A DNA stretch of 64,000 nucleotides from Borrelia maritima (GTDB taxonomy: Bacteria; Spirochaetota; Spirochaetia; Borreliales; Borreliaceae). The position numbers were made by a program, and so were the translations under genes. How positions within the stretch are numbered: the first letter of the stretch is position 1; every line of letters starts with the position of its first letter. A model generated the notes under the pieces. That model was not told the DNA's origin. It ran no database searches and worked only from the letters and a program-made list of their open reading frames with translations. This document shows positions 38,239 through 46,746 of this stretch, one piece after another. The stretch covers positions 124,001 to 188,000 of the forward strand of contig NZ_CP044535.1 in NCBI RefSeq assembly GCF_008931845.1, in the 5' to 3' direction.

Positions 38239-38264
38239 CAAATAAATCCACTTAGTTGCAAGCA

Positions 38265-40016
38265 CTATTTTTTTTGTATTCTATCACTAAATTTAACCCA
38301 TGCCTCGTCTTGCTCTTGCTTTGTATAGTTTTTATTTACTGCTTGCTTAGAAGGTGTTGTGCCTTTTTTAGGAAAAGAATTTCTAACTTGCGCTTTTATT
38401 TCTTCTCTTTGTTTTCTAATTTTTTCCAACTGTCTTTTAACTCTTTCGTTTGAATCAAAAAGACCACTTCCACTTTTATTCAAACCAGCTCTAAAATCTA
38501 ACCTGGACAAAGCCTCTTTATAGCTTTGGTGTTTGCCTGTCAAAAACAAAAGAATTCTTTTAAACAAACTTAACTCTTTATAAGCAGCATTCAAAAGTGA
38601 ATACAAATCAAGTTTATATATTTTATATAAAGGTAGCAATTCACTACTATTCTTAAAATATTTCGCCGCTTCAACTTTAATCAGATCCTTAATATGAACT
38701 TGAACACTTTGGGTTTTATAAATTCTTCTGTAATGAGAAACAATAAGGTCAAGAAATTTGACTTTATTTTTTAAGCAATACTCATTCATAATATATCTAG
38801 ATACCAATCTATTTATAACTCCTTCTAAGCCTTCTTCCGTAAAAATAGAAGAAGAATCATCTCCAAAACTAAGAATTTTAAATATAATAACCTTCAATTC
38901 GCTATTAAGAAATTCTAAAACCTTTTCATATTCCTCTAGAAAAAACTCATATGCAAAGGGTTTGTACAAGTAAAAATTTTCTTTTACTTGAAATATCTTT
39001 GGCAAGATATCATTAATTTTAGATTCAAAAAAGTACATATTGGAAACTAATAAAAAATTTTCAGGATCGTTCAAGCCTTCAGAATAAACTTTTAAAATAC
39101 TAAAAAATTCTTCTTTATCAATTGGGCCTTTTTTAAACTCTAAAGTCTTTTCAATTGATTTTAAAGATTCATCAATTTTAATAGCTTCTACAGCTTTAAG
39201 CTCTTCTAAGTCTTTTTCATTTTTAATAAAAAGATTAAGAAAATTCAAAAAAACAAAATAATTTTTTGAAAAAGTGATTCCCTTCTTGCCAAGAACTTCA
39301 TCCTTAATTTCAATCATGCCAGAGAGAATCTTGGAAATAGCAGCAATAATATTCTTACCCTCTTCCAAAACTCTCTCATAATCAATAAGCTTTAATCCTT
39401 TTATTCTAACGAAAACATCTTTTACAACATTATTAGAAGCAATATTAAAAAATATTTTTTTTACAAATTCAATAAAATATAAAGCCCTGCTCGATGGAAT
39501 TATTAATGATTTCCAAACCAATATTTCTTTCAGTCGTGACTTTGTTTCAAAAAATTTGTAATTAATATCTGAATCTGTAATAGTTATAAATTCATTCTGA
39601 AAAACCAACAAATTAGATTCTATATTCTTAACAGTAAGCAAAGAACTAAAAAGCTCTATTCCTATATAGGTTTTCAAAAATAAATCTTCAATAGAGTAAT
39701 AATAAAAATCATAGCTGGCCTCATCGGTCAAAATTATGCTATCTGGTAAAAATTCTCCGCTTGGTGCTATTTTATTAGTAATTATTCCTCTTTTAACTTC
39801 ATAAAGCTTGCGAAATAAAAAATCCAGCTCCCCTTTTAAACCTCTTATTTTTACAGAATGCTCTTCTATAAAAGAAGAATAATCTATAGAATCCTTTTTA
39901 TAAGACAAAATTGTTTTCAAGATTGATTTTTGGGTATCAGAAGATATTCCTAGCTGAGAAATTAAAATATCTACTTCTTTGCTACTCATATAAAAAATTT
40001 CTGGTAATTTTTTCAT
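38265..40016 (-). CDS. Large cytoplasmic protein, unknown function
   Basis: 583 residues, starting MKKLPEIFYMSSKEVDILIS with AAGGGA before the ATG. It lacks a signal peptide and membrane segments and is predicted from its pattern to be mostly helical. The C-terminus (about 520-583) is highly charged with a coiled-coil-like stretch (SNERVKRQLEKIRKQREEIK). I recognise no domain. Downstream of the Na/Ca exchanger gene across an 81-base gap. Confidence 0.65.
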   Translation of the reverse strand: MKKLPEIFYMSSKEVDILISQLGISSDTQKSILKTILSYKKDSIDYSSFIEEHSVKIRGLKGELDFLFRKLYEVKRGIITNKIAPSGEFLPDSIILTDEASYDFYYYSIEDLFLKTYIGIELFSSLLTVKNIESNLLVFQNEFITITDSDINYKFFETKSRLKEILVWKSLIIPSSRALYFIEFVKKIFFNIASNNVVKDVFVRIKGLKLIDYERVLEEGKNIIAAISKILSGMIEIKDEVLGKKGITFSKNYFVFLNFLNLFIKNEKDLEELKAVEAIKIDESLKSIEKTLEFKKGPIDKEEFFSILKVYSEGLNDPENFLLVSNMYFFESKINDILPKIFQVKENFYLYKPFAYEFFLEEYEKVLEFLNSELKVIIFKILSFGDDSSSIFTEEGLEGVINRLVSRYIMNEYCLKNKVKFLDLIVSHYRRIYKTQSVQVHIKDLIKVEAAKYFKNSSELLPLYKIYKLDLYSLLNAAYKELSLFKRILLFLTGKHQSYKEALSRLDFRAGLNKSGSGLFDSNERVKRQLEKIRKQREEIKAQVRNSFPKKGTTPSKQAVNKNYTKQEQDEAWVKFSDRIQKK

Positions 40017-40097
40017 ACTGTTCCCTTATATTACATTTAAATAATAAAACATATTACATTAAAAATATATTAACAAGCTAAAATTAAGATCAAATAA

Positions 40098-41084
40098 TCA
40101 ATAAAAGTTAAATAACATTAAATTATATAAAATATATAAAAGTAAAAAAATCAAAGAAATGCCTCTACCAAAAACCCCTTTAAATTTAACCACTAAAAAT
40201 AAAACTAAAGTTATAATCACCATTATACTAAAATCCACAATATAAATATCTTGCAACAAGATAGGCCTGAAAAAACTACTGCTAGCTAAAATAAAACCAA
40301 TATTAAAAATATTGCTACCAATAATATTCCCAAATGCAATGTCTACCTCTTTTCTGATTATTGCAAAAAGAGATACAACAAGCTCTGGAACACTTGTTCC
40401 AAAAGCTACAACTATAATTCCAATCAACTTTTCACTAACATTAAAAACATTATTGGCAACATAAAGAGCCCCATCCACCAATAATTTTGACCCCAAATAA
40501 AGAAAATACATGCTAATAAAAAAACTTAATACATTTAAAAATATAAAATTTAAACCATAATTTAAATGGCTTACACCTTCTTGAAAAGAATTTTCCAAAC
40601 TTGCATGCGCTTTTTCTTCTTTATAAAAAAATAATAAATAGGATAAAAACAAAATTAAAATACTCAATGAGCTGAAACGATTATAAGGTATTACAAAAAA
40701 AGAGTAAGATCCAAAATCAAACGAAAGCAGCAAAAGAAGAAACATTAATAAAAATAGAAACATAAAAGAAAGCTTAAGCCTTTTAAAATCTGCCTTAATT
40801 CTTAAAAAGAATCCCGCTAAAGGCAAGGCAAGCAACATATTAATAATATTACTACCAATAACATTAGAAACAACAATTTCATTTTTACCCTTAAAAGCCG
40901 CTATTAGACTTGTAAAAAGCTCTGGAGCACTTGTTGAAAAAGACACTATTGTAACTCCTATTAAAAGTGTTGGAATTTTTAAACAAGTAGCAATGCCAAC
41001 TGAGCTTTTTAAAAGCAAATCACCGCCGAGATATAACAAAAAAATACCAAACCCTAGATAAAAAAATTGGATTAAATGTTCCAA
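40098..41084 (-). CDS. Sodium/calcium exchanger family protein
   Basis: 328 residues, about ten membrane segments in two homologous halves. The two alpha-repeat motifs are present: FSTSAPELFTSLIAAFKGKN with VVSNVIGSNIINM in the first half and FGTSVPELVVSLFAIIRKE with AFGNIIGSNIFNIGF in the second. Members of the CaCA family exchange Ca2+ (or K+) for Na+ or H+. I place the start at TTG 41084 because AAAGGAG lies 6 bases upstream; the frame continues to 41108 through that ribosome-binding site. Ion specificity cannot be read from the sequence. Confidence 0.88.
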   Translation of the reverse strand: MEHLIQFFYLGFGIFLLYLGGDLLLKSSVGIATCLKIPTLLIGVTIVSFSTSAPELFTSLIAAFKGKNEIVVSNVIGSNIINMLLALPLAGFFLRIKADFKRLKLSFMFLFLLMFLLLLLSFDFGSYSFFVIPYNRFSSLSILILFLSYLLFFYKEEKAHASLENSFQEGVSHLNYGLNFIFLNVLSFFISMYFLYLGSKLLVDGALYVANNVFNVSEKLIGIIVVAFGTSVPELVVSLFAIIRKEVDIAFGNIIGSNIFNIGFILASSSFFRPILLQDIYIVDFSIMVIITLVLFLVVKFKGVFGRGISLIFLLLYILYNLMLFNFY

Positions 41085-41111
41085 ATGAATCTCCTTTATA
41101 AGAAACAATAA

Positions 41112-42950
41112 TTAAAAAGAATCTAAATATTCTTTTAAACTTCCTTTAACCATATAATAAACATTAGATGCGTTCCAAAGACTAAAACCGCTGCTAAAAG
41201 ACTCTTTGACGCCTTTGAGCTGAAACTTTAAATATTTCAAATAAATCTCGTCATCCACAAACCTTTCTTTTCCCAACAAAAAAGCTTGAACATAAGGCCT
41301 AATAACAACCTTATCTAGAGAAAACACAAATGCTCTATCGCCTCCCTCTTTATAAATCTTATAAGCTCTTTTTGTATAATAAGAATTGCTTGGTAAAAAA
41401 TCATCGGTATAGTGCGAGGGATAAAACATAGGGGATACAACGTCAACATAATCTGATAACATTGAAATATTTTGCCCAATACTATTGGTAGGAAACCAAC
41501 CATTGTATCCATAAATATCAACAGAAATAGGAACATAAAGCTGTTCTCTTGCCATAACCAAAAAAGATTCAAGAGCATCAACGGGCAACATCTCATACTT
41601 ATTTATTCTTGAGGTCGCAAGAGATACAGGACCATCTGATGGAAATCTAATATAATCAAATTGTATCTCATCAACTCCAAAAGATTGTATTTCTTTTGCA
41701 ATAGAAATATTATACTCCCAAGTAGCAGGAGAAAAAATATCTACCCAATGCTCTAATTGCACATATTTCACAAGACCGCTAGAATCAACCTTTTTAATAA
41801 AATTAGCCCAAGGTTTATTGGTCCTTTTATTCCAAAGAGCATGCTTAAAATTATCATAATAATACAATTTTGCATCTTTAAATACAACACACCTAGCAAT
41901 AACATAAATTCCAAGCTCTTTAGCTTTTTTAAGAATATAAGAAACATCAATCAAGTTTTTAACAGCTTTTAACTTATTGGGCAAAGAAAGCTTGCTAGAA
42001 TAAGTTAAATTTCCACTATCATCTTTAAAATCAATTACAACGGCATTCATGCCTGAATCTTTAATAAATTTAAATCTTTCATCAACTGCCCTATTATCAC
42101 GCAATGTGTATGCTGTTAAATAAATAGACCCTTTGTTTTTAGCAAGCTGCATCCTTTGTGATTTTTCAGCAAAATCCTTATCTTGTAGAGATAATTTTCC
42201 AACAAATGTCCATTGCCCATTAAAATAAGAATAAAAATGATTATCATATGTTCTGACTAAAATTTTTTCCACATTCTTGCTAGATAAATCTAAAATACGT
42301 ATTATTTGCTTTTTAAAAGGAAAAGATATTTTTTTAAGAAATCCCTTTTTCTGACTAATTAAAAAAATATCTCCATAAACTCCAGAAGAAAAATATAAAT
42401 TATTTACATCTTCTTTTGAAAATTCAACAGCACTAATAATATCATAATACCCTGCGCCCAGATAAATCTGAGGAAGTAAACGATTTAAATTTTTAAAACT
42501 AACAGCTCCATCAATGCTTAGATAAATGCCATGAATCGCAGTTCCAATAGCAATACGCTTATAATCTCCTTGAGAGAAAGCACTTGATGTAATATACGCA
42601 CTACTGTTAAATTTGCTAATTCCAACCAATTCCCTAAAATTCTTTGAATAGTCATAAGAAACGTAAAGATTATTGCTTGTAGTTAAAAATGAACTTGAAG
42701 AATAAATATCCTCATAAATAGAAGTAATCCGACTGGGGGTAAGCCCATGAAAAGGGTAAATCCACCTAGAATCTATACCATTAACTTTAACTTTAGTTAT
42801 TTTCCCATTAATATTTTTACTTAAAAATCCTTTATGAACAAAAAATAAACTATATTTTTTAAAAAATTCTTCATCGGTTAATGAAAATACACTAAAAACT
42901 TTAAAAGCAAAAAAGAAGAAAATAACTATCCAATAGATAAAAATTTTCAT
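41112..42950 (-). CDS. Exported glycoside-hydrolase-like protein (DUF4015 type)
   Basis: About 612 residues with an N-terminal signal or anchor (MKIFIYWIVIFFFFAFKVFS). The first 270 residues are beta-rich with propeller-like repeats. From about 280 a TIM-barrel region follows: MNAVVIDFKDDSGNLTYSS, VIARCVVFKDAKLYYYD, and ...VDEIQFDYIRFPSDG, the pattern of the putative glycosyl hydrolase family DUF4015, with carboxylates at strand ends. Substrate unknown; peptidoglycan or host glycan would fit a periplasmic enzyme. Start uncertain: no ribosome-binding site is clear at 42950 or at the TTG at 42980. malQ lies upstream across 138 AT-rich bases. Confidence 0.75.
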   Translation of the reverse strand: MKIFIYWIVIFFFFAFKVFSVFSLTDEEFFKKYSLFFVHKGFLSKNINGKITKVKVNGIDSRWIYPFHGLTPSRITSIYEDIYSSSSFLTTSNNLYVSYDYSKNFRELVGISKFNSSAYITSSAFSQGDYKRIAIGTAIHGIYLSIDGAVSFKNLNRLLPQIYLGAGYYDIISAVEFSKEDVNNLYFSSGVYGDIFLISQKKGFLKKISFPFKKQIIRILDLSSKNVEKILVRTYDNHFYSYFNGQWTFVGKLSLQDKDFAEKSQRMQLAKNKGSIYLTAYTLRDNRAVDERFKFIKDSGMNAVVIDFKDDSGNLTYSSKLSLPNKLKAVKNLIDVSYILKKAKELGIYVIARCVVFKDAKLYYYDNFKHALWNKRTNKPWANFIKKVDSSGLVKYVQLEHWVDIFSPATWEYNISIAKEIQSFGVDEIQFDYIRFPSDGPVSLATSRINKYEMLPVDALESFLVMAREQLYVPISVDIYGYNGWFPTNSIGQNISMLSDYVDVVSPMFYPSHYTDDFLPSNSYYTKRAYKIYKEGGDRAFVFSLDKVVIRPYVQAFLLGKERFVDDEIYLKYLKFQLKGVKESFSSGFSLWNASNVYYMVKGSLKEYLDSF

Positions 42951-43088
42951 GCACATTAATACATGATACTTGCAAATCAAAAAATATTAAATAACAATGA
43001 CTTTTATTTGATCAATTGGATCTAAATTATCTCAATTAAATTAAATTAAAAATATTAAAATTTTATCAAAAATTTACTCTTAAAATTT

Positions 43089-44612
43089 TTAAGCTCTACC
43101 ATAAAGCCTTGTAATAAAACTTATATTTTTGCTCAAAGTGGTATCTAAATCACTTTCTAATAATCTAAAAATCCAATTATCTAAAGTGCTTTTTGGAATA
43201 TTTGCCCTAAATTCATCTCCTCCTAAACTAATATAATCTTGCATTGGTACTATCACATTATCAGAAACACTGCTCATCGCACTTCTTATCATGTCCCAAA
43301 CAACAAAATCTTTATTTGTATTTAAATAATCAAAAATATACTTTTTATGCAAATCATCTAAAGAATCAACAAATTCTCGTATTGTATTGTTGTCATCAAT
43401 CCCTGTGTAAACTATACAATTTTTAACATAATTATGGGGAAGATTCTGATTACCCGAATCAAAATCAAAGGCAAGCTTAATTATTCTCATTCCCGGAAAA
43501 TTAAAAAAATCTCTTAGCCTTGAAACATCTTCAGGATCGTTTTGAAAATCTTCAACCCAAATTTTTAAATCTTTAATTTCATTTAAAATAAAATTAAAAA
43601 AATCTCGTCCGGGTGACTTTACCCACAACCCGTTAAAAGCATGAGTCTCACCGGCACTAACTTCCCAAGTAGAAACAAAACCTCTGAAATGATCAATTTT
43701 AATTATATCTACATACTTTCTTAAAGCCCTGATCCTTTTTATCCACCATTCATACTTAACTTTCTTTAAAACATTCCAGCTATAAGCTGGACTATCCCAA
43801 GCTTGATATTGTTCTGCAAAATAATCTGGAGAAATTCCTGAAACCTTATCTTTACTTGCATCAAATCTCAACTTAAAATATTTTTGATGTGCCCAAACAT
43901 CAGCAGAATCATATGCTATAAAAAGAGGTAAACCCACAACTAGCTCAATTCCCTTATCATTTGCATATCGTTTTAAAGCTTGAAACTGTGAAAAAAAGAA
44001 ATATTGCAATACCTCTTGCACTTTAATCTCTTTTGAAAGGATGCTTCTCAATTTAAATAAGTCTTTTTCATTTCTTTTAAGGATTCCTCTATCAAAAAGA
44101 ACATTAAAAGCATCCTTTGGTTCTTTTAAAAAATATTCTTTAAATGCAACAAAACTTGCAAAATCTAAAAGCCAATAAGAAGCCTTTTTTTTAAATTTTT
44201 CAAACCTTCTAATCTCATCAACCGAAGCTCTATTAATAAAATTTAAAGCAGCTTCTTTAAGAAATTTATCTTTAAGACTTACTTTTTTTAAATTAGAATA
44301 CCTAGTTTCATTTTCCTTTAAAAGATTTAAATCTGAATCTATAAATTTGCCAAGAGCTTCTAAATCAATATAATAAACATTGCCAGCAAAAGCCGAAAAA
44401 ATTGAATAAGGAGGAGATCTTGTAAAATCAATAGGGGAATAAGCAAACATTTCCCAATAACTTTGAGAAGATGCAAACAAAAAATCTACAAATTTATAAG
44501 CCCCCTTACCTAAATCTCCAATACCATATTTAGATGGCAAAGAGCTTATGTTAAGCAAAACACCGCTTTTTCTTTTTAGATTTAAATTAATTCTTATTTT
44601 TTCATATTTCAT
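43089..44612 (-). CDS. malQ: 4-alpha-glucanotransferase
   Basis: 507 residues of glycoside hydrolase family 77. KRKSGVLLNISSLPSKYGIGDLG opens it; IIKIDHFRGFVSTWEV contains the nucleophile Asp, the region around WVEDFQNDPEDV takes the place of the acid/base segment (often EDLG), and the C-terminal IYTGIDDNNTIREF matches the TGTHDNDT motif in diverged form. It shuffles alpha-1,4-glucan chains in maltodextrin use. SD AGAGG precedes the ATG. The changes at the conserved EDLG and THDN motifs make catalysis worth confirming. Confidence 0.9.
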   Translation of the reverse strand: MKYEKIRINLNLKRKSGVLLNISSLPSKYGIGDLGKGAYKFVDFLFASSQSYWEMFAYSPIDFTRSPPYSIFSAFAGNVYYIDLEALGKFIDSDLNLLKENETRYSNLKKVSLKDKFLKEAALNFINRASVDEIRRFEKFKKKASYWLLDFASFVAFKEYFLKEPKDAFNVLFDRGILKRNEKDLFKLRSILSKEIKVQEVLQYFFFSQFQALKRYANDKGIELVVGLPLFIAYDSADVWAHQKYFKLRFDASKDKVSGISPDYFAEQYQAWDSPAYSWNVLKKVKYEWWIKRIRALRKYVDIIKIDHFRGFVSTWEVSAGETHAFNGLWVKSPGRDFFNFILNEIKDLKIWVEDFQNDPEDVSRLRDFFNFPGMRIIKLAFDFDSGNQNLPHNYVKNCIVYTGIDDNNTIREFVDSLDDLHKKYIFDYLNTNKDFVVWDMIRSAMSSVSDNVIVPMQDYISLGGDEFRANIPKSTLDNWIFRLLESDLDTTLSKNISFITRLYGRA

Positions 44613-44716
44613 ATAAAACCTCTATTAATTAATAATTTAAATAAATATTCACCGTGTTATAAATTATAATCAATATCAGATAAGAACAAAATATTAAATA
44701 GCAATTTTAATAAAAA

Positions 44717-44746
44717 TTTAAAAATTAAATGATTTTATGATAAAAT
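44717..44746 (+). promoter_or_regulatory. Promoter giving a leaderless transcript for the OmpA-domain gene
   Basis: TTTAAA (44717-44722), an 18-base spacer and TAAAAT (44741-44746). Seven bases downstream is the A of the ATG at 44753, and no Shine-Dalgarno is present between. Confidence 0.45.
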
Positions 44747-44752
44747 CTATTA

Positions 44753-45922
44753 ATGAATACCAAAGCAACCATGTTATTGTTGCTATTATTTTTAGTTAAA
44801 AACTTAGCTTTGTCTTCTGAAGTTTTTGAATTCAAATACATTAAAGGGGCAAAGTTTAGACTAGAAGGCATAGATAATCAGAAAATATATTTCAACGGTC
44901 ATTACAATTCAAGCTCTACAACCAATATTCAAATTTCAACTGAAATAAAAGACATAAAAGAAAAATTTGCAAACATTAAAGCTTTTTTTAGAATCTTAAA
45001 AAGAGAAAATATTAATGAACCTTACCTATTGAATGAAGAGTTCGAAGAAATCTTTAGTGTAAATAAGCAAGGAGAATATATAATAGGAACAAATCAAAAA
45101 AGACCTTCTGTTAGAGGCATTCCAAGGTTTCCGAAAACACCTATCAAATTAAATGAAAAATGGACATACCCTGCAGAAGAATATATAGAAGCTTCAAAAA
45201 TAGACAAAAACTTAAAAGATTTCGTTGTAAAATTTAATGTTAGCTATGAATACAAAGGCAAAGAAGAACACAACGGCAAACATTACCACATAATTCTTTC
45301 AAATTATAAATCACAATACAATATAAAAAATATCTCTTTCTCTCAAGAAGTAGTCCAAAAAATTTATTTTGACAATGAAATTGGTAATACATATAAATAT
45401 AGCGATAAATATATATTTGAAATAAAACAAAACAATAATCAACATTATAAAATGATTGGGAATTCCCTTGGCAAAATCATTTCAATTGAACTTCCAAATG
45501 ATAATTTCATTGAAACTGAAGTTGAAAATTACATCAAAGAAAAAAAAATAAACGCTATTGACGTTGAAAAAAATAATAAAGGTATTAATTTAAGCTTTGA
45601 TATTGAATTTTATCCTGACTCATTCCAAATACTACAAAAAGAATATAAAAAACTTGATCTTATAGCTAAACTTCTTGAAAAATTTAAAAAAAATAACCTT
45701 CTAATAGAAGGACATACTGAACAATTTGGGTCGAAAGAAGAGATGCACGAGCTTTCTGAAAAAAGAGCTCGTACAATTGGGAATTATTTGATAAAAATGA
45801 AAGTAAAAAACAAAGACCAAATACTGTTTAAAGGATGGGGATCTCAAAAACCAAAATATCTCAAATCGTCCCCACTAGCAGCTAAAAATAGACGAGTAGA
45901 AATTACAATATTAAATAACTAA
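44753..45922 (+). CDS. OmpA-domain envelope protein (Tpn50-like)
   Basis: 389 residues. Signal peptide (MLLLLLFLVKNLALSSE), a beta-rich N-terminal region of about 270 residues, and a C-terminal OmpA-type peptidoglycan-binding domain (about 280-389): NLLIEGHTEQFGSKEEMHEL, then KRARTIGNYLI and the end NRRVEITIL with the conserved Arg. Such proteins tether the outer envelope to peptidoglycan. I recall this locus being named after treponemal Tpn50. The gene converges with dksA, whose stop is 12 bases away. Confidence 0.85.
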   Translation: MNTKATMLLLLLFLVKNLALSSEVFEFKYIKGAKFRLEGIDNQKIYFNGHYNSSSTTNIQISTEIKDIKEKFANIKAFFRILKRENINEPYLLNEEFEEIFSVNKQGEYIIGTNQKRPSVRGIPRFPKTPIKLNEKWTYPAEEYIEASKIDKNLKDFVVKFNVSYEYKGKEEHNGKHYHIILSNYKSQYNIKNISFSQEVVQKIYFDNEIGNTYKYSDKYIFEIKQNNNQHYKMIGNSLGKIISIELPNDNFIETEVENYIKEKKINAIDVEKNNKGINLSFDIEFYPDSFQILQKEYKKLDLIAKLLEKFKKNNLLIEGHTEQFGSKEEMHELSEKRARTIGNYLIKMKVKNKDQILFKGWGSQKPKYLKSSPLAAKNRRVEITILNN

Positions 45923-45933
45923 CTTAAGATGTA

Positions 45934-46311
45934 TCATCTTTTGCTCTTTTTTTCTTTTTTTGTCTGACAACTAATACATAAAAAAGCATAAGGAATCGCT
46001 AAAAGTCTCTCTCTAGAGATCTCTTTTTCACAAGCCAAGCACTTACCATAAGAATTTTGAGAAATTCTATAAAGAGCTTGATTTATCAAATTCAACTTTC
46101 TCTTTTCAACAAAACCTAATGCTTCAAGATTGTTTCCATCCATATTATCAAAAGCAATATCAACAACATCCTTTGGATACATATCATTATTAATGATTTC
46201 CTTTTTGCTATTTTCTACAGACTTAATAGAATCCAATATCTCTTTTTTTTCGGCTAAAAGAAATTTTTTTATTTCTTCAATAAACTCATCCTCAGAACTA
46301 GCTTTTTGCAT
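45934..46311 (-). CDS. dksA: DksA/TraR-type transcription factor
   Basis: 125 residues. An N-terminal helical coiled coil with DMYPKDVVDIAFDN near 47-60 (the DxxDxA type tip) and a C-terminal four-cysteine zinc finger, CLACEKEISRERLLAIPYAF then CISCQ. DksA acts through the RNA polymerase secondary channel together with ppGpp; in B. burgdorferi it takes part in the stringent and tick-stage response (established). It is divergent from infA, each with its own promoter. SD GGGAGG precedes the ATG. Confidence 0.9.
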   Translation of the reverse strand: MQKASSEDEFIEEIKKFLLAEKKEILDSIKSVENSKKEIINNDMYPKDVVDIAFDNMDGNNLEALGFVEKRKLNLINQALYRISQNSYGKCLACEKEISRERLLAIPYAFLCISCQTKKEKKSKR

Positions 46312-46352
46312 GATACCTCCCTATAAATTACATTTTTAAAAAACTTCGTGTA

Positions 46353-46381
46353 ATTATATACACAATTTCTTATAATGTAAA
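46353..46381 (-). promoter_or_regulatory. Sigma70 promoter of dksA
   Basis: Minus strand TTTACA (46376-46381), exactly 17 bases, then TATAAT (46353-46358) inside the dyad TGTGTATATAATTACAC. Confidence 0.65.
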
Positions 46382-46415
46382 CAAAAAATAATGCTTTTAT
46401 TTTTAAAAAGAACAA

Positions 46416-46444
46416 TTGAAATGATATGTTTAATCATGTAAAAT
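46416..46444 (+). promoter_or_regulatory. Sigma70 promoter of infA
   Basis: TTGAAA (46416-46421), exactly 17 bases, then TAAAAT (46439-46444). Transcript start near 46451 places the GGAGG at 46467-46471 in a short leader and supports the TTG start at 46477. Confidence 0.7.
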
Positions 46445-46476
46445 TTATCCTATTAGAGAAAAATGTGGAGGTTGTC

Positions 46477-46698
46477 TTGAATATTAAAGAAGAAGCTATT
46501 GAAACTGAAGGAATTGTGAAAGAATCTCTTCCAAATACCATGTTTAGAGTAGAACTTAAAAACAAGCACATTGTACTTGCTCATCTATCTGGCAAGATGC
46601 GAAAACATTTCATAAAAATAGTTCCTGGCGATAAAGTAAAAGTTGAACTATCTCCTTATGACCTTACAAAAGGCAGAATAGTTTATAGGGAAAAATAA
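46477..46698 (+). CDS. infA: Translation initiation factor IF-1
   Basis: 73 residues, normal for IF-1. After the initiator, [19 protein letters not shown], the S1/OB fold core [20 protein letters not shown] and the end [20 protein letters not shown] match the family. It binds the ribosomal A site during initiation. The open frame extends up to an ATG at 46426, but that lies inside the promoter; GGAGG followed by 5 bases and TTG at 46477 fixes the start. Convergent with the BatD-like gene. Confidence 0.93.
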
Positions 46699-46746
46699 AA
46701 TTAAACACTTTAAAAAAATTTTCAGAACATTGTAAATATTTATTTT

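Noticed and set aside
43040..43105. CTTAAAA/TTTTAAG hairpin at the malQ end
   Set aside because: Contains the stop codon, only A/T pairs besides one C-G, and no clean T tail.
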